Counted from the first letter of the stretch, positions 46,764 through 59,420 are shown. The stretch: DNA of 64,000 bases from Artocarpus heterophyllus (GCA_025403435.1 CM046348.1:17335679-17399678), one strand, 5' to 3'. Made by a program: numbers and translations. Notes: a model not told the origin generated them from the sequence alone.

Positions 46764-48169
46764 TGATGAGTGAGCATTTTACTCACAAATCTAGTGCTTT
46801 TGAGCTTAAGTATTTGTATAAACCTTAAGCATTGATGTTATTTTGGTGTCTTTTTGTGCTATTTTGTAGGAAATTGGGAAAAATTGGCTCAAAAGATGAG
46901 TTTTTGAGGTACATTTGGAGCTCTAGCCCAAAGGCTTTGTGCCACCGCGCCACTTAGGTGCGCCGGTCGTGCATCTATAGAGCTATAAGGTCCGAAGGCC
47001 TTGCGTGGCCGCACAATCAAGGTATGGGGGCCATGCACCTCCATGTAAGCCTCGGGTGGCTGTGCATCCATGTTGCATGGCCCGCACGTCCTTGACGTGC
47101 TGGAAGGAGTTCAAGGGCTAGATCGTCCCTTGTTTTGATCTAACGGCTGAGATTTTACCCTGAATGGAGGCCTCAATTATTTACTAAACCCAAAACCCTA
47201 GAATAGGGGAGGCACAAGTTTCAAGGAGGAATTTGGGAGGCTTAATTTTCTAGAGAGAGAAAGACTTAGAGCTTATTTTCTTAGAGAATTTCATGAAGAT
47301 TATTGAAGAATTCAAGCTTTAAAGATGACCTCCACATTAGTTTCTTTTTAATCTCTTCTTTTAATTCAGATTTTCATTTTGAAATTTGTAATTGTGGATT
47401 TGTCATGAACATATTTACATTTATAAATTTCTTGATGTTTCAGTTACAGATTTGTCTATGCTTGGCTAGATTTTCACTTGTAAGGCTTGATGTAGCTCTA
47501 TTCTGATAGTGTTTGGAATATTTAGTTAATTATTAACATAGTTTTATTTTAAATCATTTATGTTTCTCTATGCTTAATGCTTTAGTTGATTTGATTTATG
47601 AATTTTAATGCTCGAGAGAGATTGACTCATTTATTGTTTTTGAGAAACATAGTCTTGGTTGTTGTTGAGTCTTTGGAGGGCCAATAACACTTAGATAATC
47701 ATTATAAGGGTTTGCTCAATGAATGTGTGGTAGAAGAGTTATACAGGTATATTGATGTGAATATTTATGCATATTATATCATTTATCGCTTGGGAGAGGT
47801 AATGAAGTTAGTTTTTAGCCCTTGATTGATGAATTGATTGAAGCTAGTTTATAATTGCTAATTAGGAAGAACATAGGAGGAATAGTGTAAAGTCAAGACC
47901 CTTGAGAATTCATCAAATAAAGTTTCCATTTCGTGAAATCGCCTCTTTTGTTTATTGTTTTATCAATCGCCTTAATTAATCTTGTTTGTTTAATTTTCTT
48001 TTATTTCTTGCAATTAATTCAAATTCAAGTTTGTCTAGATAAAATTAAGTGCAAGAGCCCATAGTAGTTAGCTTTAATGTCTAAAAATTGAATCCTTGTG
48101 GGACGATACTTGAGTCCTTGTGACTTTATTATTTGATGCGACTTCTTCATTTGTGGCATTAGCATAACA
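46764..48169 (+). repeat. probable solo LTR, Athila/Tat-like
   Basis: It starts TGATGAGTGAGCATTTTAC and ends GCATAACA. CTTAA (46759-46763) and CTCAA (48170-48174) are a possible five-base target duplication with one mismatch. The interior shows the same plan as other gypsy LTRs here: a TTTTGTAGGAAATTGG segment near 46863, GC-rich phrases (about 46920-47095), and the CCTTGTGGGACGATACTTG approach to the end. No coding sequence. Confidence 0.65.
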
Positions 48170-48540
48170 CTCAACCTACTAGGCCATGTGAAAAAATAAG
48201 ATCAGCCCACGATTTCAGACATCGTCCTCCTTGAAATTGAGCTTCGAGAGGCGCTCAATAGGCATGCTCCAACTAGTACTCCAGAAGACACAACTCCTCA
48301 AATGGCTTTGGCCACTGCTGTTACTAAACCTTTAGAGCCATCACTTGATGATTTTCTTATTCACAACAATAATGTCCTTAGGAAGCATGCACATAACATT
48401 ATCTTAGAGGACAAAACGCATGCATTAACTATCTTATCCACCCAAGTTGTTCCAAAAGTCTCAGCCTTTAGGGTATGAGACTCCCTCCTCCAAAGTTGTA
48501 CATGACACCCTTAACATCAGTAGCAACTGTGATGAGATTG
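48170..48540 (+). pseudogene. short coding relic flanking the solo LTR
   Basis: From about 48235 one frame reads EIELREALNRHAPTSTPED and on through TTPQMALATAVTKPLEPSL for some 80 codons before a stop, with gene-like composition. It is probably a fragment of a retrotransposon polyprotein into which the solo LTR inserted. I do not recognise the domain. Confidence 0.35.
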
Positions 48541-49614
48541 TAAAAGTGTATATTTTACAAGGCTTAAATTATTAATTTATGCTTTTATTTCTTGTTAAAT
48601 CCTTAAATTAATAGCATTTTAGTGTTAATTGGTATCTTTGTGTCTTAGTGTAAAAGCATGTCTAAATATGTGTTTTTATGTTTAATAATATTTTTGGTAA
48701 TTTTTAGAGTTGTTAAGGTGTCTTAGATAATCGTTTAGTTTGTAAATAATTACAACCATAAAAATAATATGTGGTAATTTTATTTTGAGTCTTAAAGTGT
48801 TTATAAATAAGTGTGTAGTTTGTAAATATGTTTTATTATGCTTTTAGTAATTTCAAAAAATATTTGCAAGTCTTAAATTATATATTTATTAAGATTTGTT
48901 AATTTTAGAAGTTTTATTTATTTTTAGTGTGTTTTGTGTGTTTATTGTAAAATAAATATTTTTAAAATTATTGTAAATATTTTATTTATAAAATAATTAA
49001 TTTTATTATGTTTATTAATTTTAAATTTAAAATCTGGAGAAAAAATAGAACATCATGGTTGAAAAAGAGGCAAAAACAAATCTCAAATGCGCAAGAAGTT
49101 AAAAATAAAAAGAAATTCTACGTGGCAAAGTTGGGCCGTTGAATCAAACCGCCAGAAGCTCGTGAGCCATTTGATTCAGAGCCAACTGTCCTTCATCCCC
49201 AAAAATTAGCTTAAGATTCACTGCAAACCATCCTTAATTGCGCACTTCAACGGCCATTAGATCAACATACTTTGACCGATCCAATTGCCTAAAGGCATTT
49301 GTTTGCTTCTCTCCATGTAGACTCGATCTCAACTGTATTTCCAGCTTGGGCCTGCGCCTTGAATGCTCTAGATCAGGTGCGTTCGTGTTCTGTGTCACAC
49401 CAGATCTTTAACCCAAATCAACGCAATAATGAGCGCTGAATCACGTGAAAAGGAAAGAAAAATTTTATAATCAACCAGCTTTAAATGCTAATTTGGTTGG
49501 CGATGAGAAAAATGAAAATAATAAAAAAGAAATCTCATGATTTGGATCTGTGTTGGACATAATCAAAGGAAAATAACAATAAATAAATAAAATATAATAA
49601 AAAATATTTAAATA
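48541..49614. other. intergenic, AT-rich then mixed composition
   Basis: 48541-49060 is dominated by TTTTAGTGTTTATAAAT-like phrases. 49100-49440 has higher GC but no long frame. Nothing supportable. Confidence 0.45.
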
Positions 49615-49629
49615 GTGAAAACTTTTCAC

Positions 49630-49812
49630 TATAAAAGGATGCCTTCCCCCTCTTTTGAAGGATCTCACAGCCATTTGACCTTTCTTTTCCTTTCTCTGCT
49701 TCTTCTTTCAACTCCTGAACTTCTGGCACTGCAGTATCCTCTTTTGGGACGAAATGCTGTTAGGGTACTTAATCGACCTCTTAAGCAAACAACTGGAAGA
49801 ATTCACAGTTAA
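49630..49812 (+). other. TATA box followed by a short signal-peptide-like ORF
   Basis: CACTATAAAAGG (TATAAAAGG at 49630-49638) is a textbook TATA box. The frame from the ATG at 49639 gives 57 residues with a strongly hydrophobic stretch (LTFLFLSLLLLSTPELLAL) and then a basic tail. The ATG sits only two bases after the TATA box, too close to be in the transcript from that promoter. Either the promoter or the ORF is therefore fortuitous. It could also be the leader of a retroelement LTR. Confidence 0.25.
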
Positions 49813-50747
49813 CATTCATTGAAACAAAATGGGAAAAAGTCAACAAACTACATGACACATTTATAACTATATTCAGAACTACTCAAATAATATATCACGC
49901 CAATAATATTCTTTAAATCAAGATGAAATTCCAACCATGTTTGAGTCACATAGAACTTTCTTTTGGTATTAAATCTTATATGCATGGAGTTTGTTATGTA
50001 AATCATTTTTCTTTATGTTTCCTTTTAATGTTTATTGTATCTTAAAGTATTAGAGATATATTACCTCAAAAAAAATATTAGGATATATTTAACATAAATT
50101 TCCATAATTTTCATAATTTTTGGTGAAATTTCTATTACTATCGATATTTTCTTCAAATTTTCCACAAAATTGAAGTACTAATATTTATACGGATACCGAT
50201 ATTTTTATCATTGGTTTGAACAGCTTGAAATTTTTTATGAGGTAACAAGAAATCAAAACTTGTGAAAGAAAACTGTAATTTTTTTTTATGAAGTAAAAAA
50301 ACTTTTTTATTCCAATTTTTACTAATCTTCTAAACGTTATCGTTTTACACTTTAGATATTAAGCTATTATCTCACTCCACTAAAAGTATTTTCTTCATAA
50401 TAAGGAGTATTTTCTTCATAATAAGGAAATTAGGCAAACGACACGTTATGGCCATCTTGTTAAATAAATGGTTGCTCATTTTAAAAATTAGAAAAAACGA
50501 TTGAACTTTTTAAAAGTGAGAGAATTGACCTTTTTTTACAGCAATATATTATTGACTAATATTAGTGCATCATTGATTTATTGTAATTTATCACTAATAA
50601 ACTTAATTTACTAATTTTTTACTAATAAACCGGTAAATTATTAAGTGAAATTGGTTACTCACTAACTAATATTTATTGTTATTGAGAAATCACAAAATTA
50701 ATTTGTGATAAACCACCAAGTCAATCGTTGGTAAACCATAAACCAAT
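49813..50747. other. intergenic, AT-rich
   Basis: A 19-base duplication (GTATTTTCTTCATAATAAG, about 50387 and 50407) is the only structure noticed. Confidence 0.45.
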
Positions 50748-53700
50748 TGTAACACCACTTACGGTCATCACAATAATCGTTACTTTTACTGTTAAAATCA
50801 TTATTTAAAGATAAATAATTTAAATAGAACACTTACAAATAAGCAGATATCCTAAGAAAACATACATTTTTTTGAAAAAAAAAACTACTTACTAGATTTG
50901 CTTCCCTCACCTTAGTTTGACCGACAGAACTAGTATAGTGTTCGGCTAACCGATATCCTACATAAATGATTAGTTTACAAAATACAAACATTTACTAAAT
51001 TATAGACACACACAAAACTCCGAACAATGTTTAAAACTCTCGAGAAAAATACTTAAATGTCCAAATAGTTTAATCACATCAAAATAAAAGAAACATAGCA
51101 TAGTCCTCAAGAAACCATAATTAAAGAAATATTAAACAGTCTCAAAACATTCAAAAGTCTATAGGAAAATAAACCAAGTTCTCAAATGAACACCGTGTGG
51201 AAAATAATGTTAATATATAATTTATTGCATGAGTTTTGATTCTTTTCGTGGTGTGATTCTGTTTTCAATCCAACACTCCTTGCACACAGGCCCGTCCCTG
51301 TCCTCCACTTATTCCATATGCCTTTTAGCTTTGTCTATAACATGATATAAAACCAAATAAGCATAAGCTTAGTAAGTACACTTTCTTATCTCACAACATA
51401 AAATATGAACTTACATAAAAACATAACATAAGATCTTAATCATAAACATAATAGTGCACAAAGGACATGTTCATAAATATATAACATATCTTTCATTTAA
51501 ACATCCATATTAAAACATTATTCATTTTATGTTTAAGGGCCTAAGCGTTGCACCATTAACATCGTAGGTGCGCCGTCATAAGAGGAATGGGGTAGCTAGT
51601 CCCAAACTAAACATGACAAGTCCAAATCTTATGGGATATCATAAACATAAACATAGGCTATACAACGCTTAATTAAGTGATATATATATATATATATAAG
51701 CTTCCTTTAAAAACTTATCATAAACCATAAAAACATAAACATAAAAAAAATCCCTAGGAAAAATTCATCGTAAAAAGCCTTGAAATAAGAACATTAAATC
51801 ACAAAATCTTTACTTATAAAACATTGCTTAATATTTTCATAAACTTTATTATATTGCAGGGAAGAATGTGCTTACTTGATTTGCTTGCTCACTAAACCTT
51901 TAATTGGGTGACATAGCCGCGATTCTTGGTGTGCTCGTCTTTTAGAGTGTTCATGTCAATCCTTCATATAATACATGAAAGTAATATTTATACCATACTA
52001 CATCATCATACATCATTCTTAACTAAACAAAGCATCTTTGAGTTACAAACATGTACTTAGAGCCAAAAAACATAAAAGACGAAAAAACTTGACCTTTAAT
52101 CACTTAAAGAAATTAATCTCAACTTATAAGCATGAATAAGTGTAAAACTTCTTCCATAACATAGCTAACATGTAAAAATATCTCTCAAATTTTTCCTCTT
52201 GAAAATGTTAATCTAATATACATTTTTCTAATTTTTAAAACATTCAAATAAATCTGCTAGTCACAAAAACTGACCGACCTTCAAGGATTTATAATCTTAT
52301 ATCCTCCAGTTCATATTTAATTAGAGCATGACAATTGCAGGAATAAAGGTAACACATATATATAACCCTTAGATTTTTCTTTAGCCATAAAAATTTTATT
52401 TGGTAATTTAAATAAATCACACAATTAATACTATAAAATTTCCCGACAAAGCCTCGACAGTGAGCAGTCCTAATTAATAATTATGGATTAAATCATTTAT
52501 GCCATAAAATAATTTATAAAAATTATTACACATAATAGACACATAAAATCATAACATATCCAAAATTTGGTTCTAAATAAATTCAAAATAATTCAAAACA
52601 CACGCTTGAATTATAGTTAATATTAACATTAGACACGCTAAACAAAGACAAATTTTCATTCAAACATTTTTATAAAATCTAATATATATGATATGCTTAA
52701 TATATAAATAAACGTTAAAAAAATAATAAATCTTAAATAACATATTTAAAAGTATAATTTATTATTTCATAAATTATTTAGAGTGTATGAGGCAGACATT
52801 CATAATCCACTGAGTACTAGGCGATCAATGAATTTTATCTTAAAACTCAATAAAGATATGAAGTTCAAAATTTACAGACAATTAATTAATATATTGAAAA
52901 TGACGCTTATTTTTTACAGAATCAAAAGAGGCATTTTGGCCCATAAAACGGACTCTATATTTCACACATGCAAATATGCTAGCAAATAAAATTTTGTGAG
53001 CAGTGTTTGAATAAAAGCTTATAACATTTAAAATATATTGAATGAAAATTTATATAAAATTTCAGACATTCGTAACATATATATACACATCATATCTAAA
53101 AATCGTAGCAAAATAAAATCATTTATATTTAAAATATTACCAGGAATTTACCAAACAAGTGAACCTTAGAACTCTCATATCACATTCCAAAAACAAAATT
53201 ATGTTAAATTTGTATCAAACTCATGCAACCTTAAAAATTAAAACATAACATGAACATCGTAAAATTAAACATTCCCAAAATTAAAATTGTCACGTTCATG
53301 ACATATCACAAAAATTCAACAGTTGAAATCAAAACCACATATTCTAATTTAACAACATACCCCAAATTTCAAACCCTAATCGTACCAAACGCTCATAATT
53401 ATAAATATATTTATTAACGAAACCAAAACATCATACACATAAATAAATTCATAATTTGTGTTCTTGAATTCCTTTAAGAGAGAAAATTTTTAAGAAATAA
53501 AATTCCAAACTAATAGTGTGTGAGGTTTAGGGAAGAAAAAAGCGCATAAAAGCATAGAGGAATTGGAGAAAAAATAGAGGCAAGAAAAAAGAATGGAAAT
53601 GATACGTATACATGAAGCCACATATTTACTGATATAAATAACCCTAGTACTAGGTTAATAGGTTTTCCTTTTTTTTTTCTTTTGCGGCAACACATAACTT

Positions 53701-54347
53701 TTTTCGAAATCTAGGATATATACATATACTATACATTATATATTGTAATATATAACTTCGTTTATATTTTAAAAAAATGGCAACACCTCATCCTTTCGAA
53801 TTAAAAAAGAGGCAACTTAAAGTTTCTATTTAATATGTAATATATACCTTATTAACATACATTTCTTTTTCCTTCAAGAAAAACAAGTTTCACTTGCCAT
53901 AACTTAATTTATACGGCAATTATATTGCCATTTTTAATATGTATACTATAATATATATGACTTTTAAGTATACATATATATATATATATAATATATGATA
54001 TAATGTAATATAATATAATACATAACTATTATGTCTAACAATTATATATGTGTAATAAAATTTATAATATCATCGTGAATATCAGTCTAGGACATAAATA
54101 ATTCTAGAGCATCAACAAGAATATGAATTTAGGACACGATGATGCTCTTCAAAAATAAATACTTTATGCTTATCATCATTTTTTGACATGAATATCCCGA
54201 GTACATCGATCCCTCATGGCTATCACCTGTGACATTACTAAACAAAAAATTAATTTACTTAACATAGATAATAATAGTACTTAAATTATCACATTCTAGC
54301 GTTAATTTAACATATGTGTCTGTAGAAAAAAAACGATGGGCGTTGCA
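50748..54347 (-). repeat. probable long solo gypsy LTR (Tekay-like), minus orientation
   Basis: The plus strand starts TGTAACACCACTTACGG and ends GATGGGCGTTGCA, near-inverted ends like the solo LTR at 4100-6452. CCAAT (50743-50747) and TCAAT (54348-54352) form a possible target duplication with one mismatch. On the minus strand a promoter-like TTATTTATATC (about 53630) is followed by a pyrimidine-rich leader, and the ACTAAGCTTATGC segment near 51370 matches the CTGAGCATAG-type segment of the other LTR. At 3.6 kb it is long, and its AT-rich middle may hold further insertions. No coding sequence seen. Confidence 0.55.
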
Positions 54348-54671
54348 TCAATAAATTATTGATTAATGTCAGCATATTCTTTTTATTAATATAAGCACAT
54401 CATTGATTAACAATTTACATTATTAAAACTAAGGTCATTTCCTTAATGTTAAAAAATTCTGCTATTTACTTAGAAAAAGCTTTAAAAACAACAATTTTCT
54501 CCCAAATCCCATAAAATTATTCTTGAAACTCAAGAAAGATAAATGCTCACATCGTTAGTAAAATTTAATGGACGACAAGTTTAGATATATGGCATGTTTG
54601 GCCCGTCATATTAGCACTATATATTATATTATTGCATTATTTAATATGAAATTAAAAATTGAGTGGGGTCT

Positions 54672-55065
54672 CAGAACCCAACCCTAGTCCCGGATCCAGC
54701 TTCTGACGTCTATCCTGAAACCTAAACCCATCTTTGATCCTGACCCTGACCTTGGTCCCAAAACCTGACCTAACCCTAATCCTATATCCTAGCCTCCACT
54801 TGGGTCCTGATACCTAATCCCAGTTGAGTCCCAAATTCGGACCTTGGCTCTAGCCCCATAATCCAACCCCGACTGAGGCCACAGTCTTAGAGCTTGACTC
54901 TGACCACGATATCGAATACTAACCCCGACCCTAGTTTGAGAATGCGACCCGGTCATGCAACTCGAGTCTAACCTGACCCATGCCCCATAACTCAACCTTG
55001 ACCTTAGTCCTAAAGCCCAACCTTGACCCTAGTAGCAGAACTTAACCCCTACCTCAGTCTTGGAC
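54672..55065. repeat. degenerate 24-bp minisatellite
   Basis: About sixteen units of CCCAACCTTGACCCTAGTCC-like sequence. The last three keep an exact 24-base register: 54988-55011, 55012-55035 and 55036-55059. Other units differ by substitutions and small indels, but CCTGACC, CCCCGACC and CTTGACC recur throughout. It is C-rich on the plus strand and isolated in AT-rich DNA. Confidence 0.82.
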
Positions 55066-56855
55066 AGCAGCATGTCCTCGATGGTGAGCTTGATCTACCG
55101 ATCCAACTCCATCGACAATCCCAAGTCAATGATATTTTTGTTCTTGTTTAAAAAAAATTATTTTAATGTTAAAAAAAGAAAAAATAAATAAAAATAATAC
55201 CAAATAAACCTAGAGCTTTCAACGTTTTTCCCCTTCAAAAAGTTTACTTTTGAATTTATAGATGAGAAAAGGGTTATTTTGTTGAAAATGACGTTACTAC
55301 TTCGAGAGACACTATTTTGTTGAACATTCACTTATTTAATTAAAAGGTAATGTTGTTGATTATAATTTAAATTGTGATGATTAACATTCAAATATTATAT
55401 CTTCAGGAAGCTGTTCCTAATGGTGATGATTTTTTTTTTTATGATCTTATAAATTAAAATTGATTTATTCTGATTTCCAAAACGAGGAAGATTGCTACAA
55501 TCAATTCAATCTCATCTCAATCTTATTGTTGATTGTAAGGTAAAGTTTTCACCGACTAGAGATCCAAGGCTCAAAGATCAATGGCATAAGCCAATAGTTT
55601 TACTATACAGAAACGTTTTTTTATTTTCCAAATCAATGAACGCTATTTGTTGTTGCAACATCATCACTTCCTAAGCAAATGATCGCTTGTAAAAAATATT
55701 TTAAGAAATCAACTGTATGTCACGTGAAGATATTTATGGAATTCTATGGTCGGTTAATATATATATATGGGAAATGCATTGATGGGAGCAAAAGAATTTT
55801 CCATTGGTAGATAATATTTATTTGTACAGTTAGATTTTGATACGATCATATGATTTTAAAAGTTAAAACATAACTCCTTATTTGTTATCTTTTTGTGAAT
55901 TTTTAAAAATATTTTATATATTTTTTAAGATAAAAATTTTAAAAACATTCTTAATATAATTTTTTAAAAATTTTTTAAAAATAAAATTATTTTTATCTAT
56001 TTTAAAAATACTACCAAACAGGTTAAACTTGTTTGTACACCACCTTTTTCTACTTTTCCTTTTCCTTAGATCTAATCCCCCTCTTGAAAAAAAAAAAAAA
56101 AAAAAAAAAACATTTCTCTTAGGTCTCTCTCTTGGCCCATGTTCTACGCCTACCTCATGGCCACAGGAAAGCCGTCGTTGAATCTGGTGAGGTGTTGACC
56201 GTGATTTTCCCTCCTTCGAGTACGGCAACACCCACTTCGCCCCACCCTCACCTCAAACCTCTGCGTGACTACCGATCTGCGCCATCTCGAACCTTCGTCG
56301 GCCTTCACATCGCGAGAAATCTCGAACTCTAACAATTCGCGAAATACAATTTGCGAACAGTGGGTCTCGCAGCCCACATGCTACTGACGATACATAGGAG
56401 CAAGTTCTCCAACGCCTGCTACCGGAATCTGGGCTGGAGCTTTGAATTTTTTTTGGTATTTTGAAATTAATTTTTTTTCCTACTATTTTAGGAAAAGGAT
56501 TGTAAAATCGGTGTATTGATTATTTTTACTTTGTAAAATCAACTTGTGTATTTGTTTCATTACATCACTCAGACGGAGCTTTTTTTTTTTGGGTAATTTA
56601 TGTGTTTTATATGATAAAATCAATTGAAAATGGTGTTCAGTTATTATTTTGGGCTTTTTTTTTCCAATGAGTGAGAGGCAATGAATGGAAAACTGAGAAA
56701 CTGATCGGTGCTCCACCCTTGTCGTTAGTAGCTCGGCCCTGCACGTCACCGTCGTCGGATGTCACTGAATCTCGCAGATTCGTCTCCATTAACGAAAGAA
56801 ATTTTTAATTTTGGTTTTGTTTTATTTCTGCATTTGTACTTCAGTTACCTCGTTC
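55066..56855. other. intergenic with a GC-richer patch
   Basis: A long A run (about 56087-56110) is followed by a GC-richer patch (56120-56420) with frames open on both strands but nothing recognisable. ACTACCAAACAGG near 56010 resembles a MITE end; no partner was found. Confidence 0.4.
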
Positions 56856-56966
56856 ATGGAAAATCAGGGACAAGTTAACTTATGGATTTGCTTGTTGGTT
56901 GGGATTTCTGTGATCGGCTTCCCTGGTTTTGCATTCAGCATGGATTCCTCATCGTTTCCAAGCAAG
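56856..56966 (+). CDS. possible first exon of a secreted protein
   Basis: ATG at 56856 gives 37 codons (MENQGQVNLW, ICLLVGISVI, GFPGFAFSMD, SSSFPSK) and then AAG|GTCAGC, a good splice donor. The peptide has the layout of a signal peptide with a likely cleavage after AFS. Nothing downstream to 58.2 kb looks like a following exon, so it may be a gene fragment or a truncated gene. I do not recognise the family. Confidence 0.35.
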
Positions 56967-58259
56967 GTCAGCTCTTTTTTCCTATTTTGTTTCCATAATA
57001 ATATGATGGTGCGATAGGAGACAGGCTCGCCGGATTCTGGGAGGCATGGTGGCTATGCGTGACAGGCGTAGGGCAACGGCGATGAGTCACCGAAGAAGAT
57101 GGGGTGTTATTTTGTTTTGTTTTGTTTTTTTTGTTTGTTTTGTTTGTTTTTCCCTTACAGCTGGTTTTTTTTTTTAATTATTTTTGAGAACAAATGTTAT
57201 AATCAAGTGCAACAAGAACCATGTAAAATCGTGTTGAGGTTGAACCTTAGCCTTCGGATCATTCTCCACCATAGATCTTCTATATATATATGTATATGTA
57301 TATGTATATGAGTAGGCCACAATTTTTAACCATCAAATTTTCATATCACATATTTGTTTTATTTTTAATGATATAATTTTATAGTTAAAAACTTTATGTT
57401 AGTTACATAATTTTTTTCATACATTCTTTTTTAATTTTTTGTGACGTTGGAGTAAAGTGTCGAGATCTAAATTCCAACCAAGAAAGAGCATTTAGAAATT
57501 TAGCCAATCCAAAGAGGGTATATTATTGATTTGCAGTCAAAATGGAACATGTTAAATATCATCTTTGTTGAGTTTTAATGAAAGCAACCAAATTCTTGTG
57601 CTAAGTCATCATCACATTGGTCGTAGGCGTCCTTGGTTATGGTCATGTTAGTCACCTCTGGTCTCCTTCTTACGTTCAATAATTGATTTGAGATTGAGAA
57701 TGAAGTTTTTAAGTTAACAATTACTTGGTTTCCCCTTCCCAGCCAATACATCTCACAGGTAACAGAAAGTAATGATTTTTTTTTTAATTAAAGAGTGGAC
57801 AAAAAAAAAAAGAGAAAAATATAGGGATGATCAAAAGATAAACGGGTGAGTGGTTGCAAGCATAGTCTAACTGTAAAACTATACCTGATTTCATCACAGG
57901 ATGAAGAGTTCGAATACTCCATCTCATAGTAAAAAAACAAAAGAAAAATCAACCGGTGAAAAGATCAAGTTCTTTCCACAAATAGCCAAAAGTGCGGAAC
58001 TAATTCATTCCAAAAAGTGGTCTTCATACAAATGTCACAAAAATAAAGAATGAATTGATTTAAGCCACTTAAAAAAAACATTTGCAGAAAATACGCTGCT
58101 ATATCACTACATTATATATGGTTTTTTAAATATACTATATGAAAGAATTTGATGATATAAAATTAAAGAAGATACATATAAAATTGAAAGAGATATAAAA
58201 AGATAAACTCGTTATGATAGTAACTTTGTTTAAATAAATATGTCATGCACTGTAATATT
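56967..58259. other. intergenic, AT-rich
   Basis: It contains a TTTTG/TTTG run (57112-57150), an (ATATGT)n run (57281-57310) and A/T homopolymers. No gene recognised. Confidence 0.45.
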
Positions 58260-58449
58260 TTATTTGGTTGTGGAAGTTATACATCCACCTCTAAAAAGCA
58301 TGGCATTCTCAAAAAAGATTCCTTCGAGTTGATTCTCTGCTTCGAAAAATTTGGAGCTCATTACAATGTAATCTTTCTCCATTCCTTTGCTAGTCTTTAA
58401 AGAATCCCATGATTTGGTGACTTTTATTGGGCAGTTATAACCTAAAAAG
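58260..58449 (-). other. possible terminal exon of unknown protein
   Basis: On the minus strand TTACACTTTTTAG is a plausible acceptor at about 58443. It is followed by an open frame (NCPIKVTKSWDSLKTSKGM and so on) of about 60 codons ending in TAA, then an AATATT stretch. Composition is gene-like and it lies about 350 bp downstream of the small gene at 58813-59202 on the same strand. It could be an alternative last exon of that gene or a separate gene remnant. Confidence 0.28.
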
Positions 58450-58514
58450 TGTAACAGGATCAAGATAATGATGGCCAGTTTCAGAAACACATGTCAATTC
58501 ACTTTTTTCCTACC

Positions 58515-58519
58515 ATTCT

Positions 58520-58550
<31 letters not shown>
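58515..58550. repeat. (TTTTCCA)n short tandem repeat
   Basis: Four to five copies of TTTTCCA just beyond the possible exon at 58260-58449. Confidence 0.85.
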
Positions 58551-58551
<1 letters not shown>

Positions 58552-58812
58552 ATGGTCATGAAATTCTTAGACATGGTCAAGGAAGGCTGCGCCAATAAAA
58601 ACATGAGTTACTTTAACTTTTTAAGTTTTCTCTGATTTATTTATTTATTTTATGCTGGAGCAGGATATAACTCATATTATACTCTTCTAATATTACACAA
58701 ACAAAAAGGGAGGAAGAAAATTAACCTTCTAATCAAACATACAAAAAATAAATAGAGAATAGAAAAAGGAACAAGGAAGTCCGAAGAAAAGTGCAGGGGA
58801 TAACAAACTTAT

Positions 58813-59202
58813 TTACAAATGAAGAGAGGTATCGATGTCTGAATTTTGAAATATTTTTGAGGAGCTAGTGGAGGCTGTACTATTGCACCATAAATTTGTC
58901 AAGAGTTGTTCTTGCTTTGCCTGAAAATTAAATCCAAGAGAGAGTAACTGATCCTGAGAAGTACTCATCCTGTGACTGCGAGGAAGGACCATCTTGTTCG
59001 ATTGGAAAGGCAAATTAGATGGCTCAAAATGGCCTGTTGGCGACACAGTTTCACTCTCCAACAACTTCTTTAGGAGCTCTTTCTCTTCCCTTTTCTCCTT
59101 CGCTTTCTGCAATTGTCTGAACCTTTCTTGCAAGATAGAAATGGAAGAGCTAACCTTCGTGGTGGCATCACCACTATGCTTGCCCATTGAAGCATGGAGC
59201 AT
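58813..59202 (-). CDS. small plant protein with charged helical segment, unknown function
   Basis: Intact single-exon frame of 129 codons from the ATG at 59202, or 124 from the second ATG at 59187 (MGKHSGDATTKV), which I prefer. The core is SSSISILQERFRQLQKAKEK followed by REEKELLKKLLESE, a strongly charged stretch predicted to be helical or a short coiled coil. A Ser/Pro/Asn-rich tail ends IFQNSDIDTSLHL. There is no signal peptide or membrane segment. Upstream on the minus strand a TATA-like CCTATATTTACAC lies about 90 bp before the start. I believe similar short proteins occur in other eudicots but I know no function for them. Confidence 0.72.
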   Translation of the reverse strand: MLHASMGKHSGDATTKVSSSISILQERFRQLQKAKEKREEKELLKKLLESETVSPTGHFEPSNLPFQSNKMVLPRSHRMSTSQDQLLSLGFNFQAKQEQLLTNLWCNSTASTSSSKIFQNSDIDTSLHL

Positions 59203-59420
59203 AGAGAGGGGGGAGCGGGGGTGGCTTTCTTCTGTTGGGCTTTTGGCTATAGTTGGTTTTGAAGGGACAGAAGTAGAATCAATGTGTAAATATAGGAGCT
59301 GGGTTGCTCTTTGTTTAGTGATTAATTTTATGGAGTTTTGGGGATTTCTAAATCATTTTTGGGTGATGTAAGATCATATAAGATCTGGCTATTGTGTAAC
59401 AAAGTCCAAGGGAGAGAGTC
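59203..59420 (-). promoter_or_regulatory. promoter region of the small gene at 58813-59202
   Basis: TATA-like CCTATATTTACAC at about 59285-59297 (minus strand), followed by a C-rich leader (CCACCCCCGCTCCCCCC, about 59205-59222). Confidence 0.45.

Noticed and set aside
54672..55065. Interstitial telomere repeat
   Set aside because: CCCTAA-like phrases occur, but the plant CCCTAAA unit is not repeated and the register is 24 bases.
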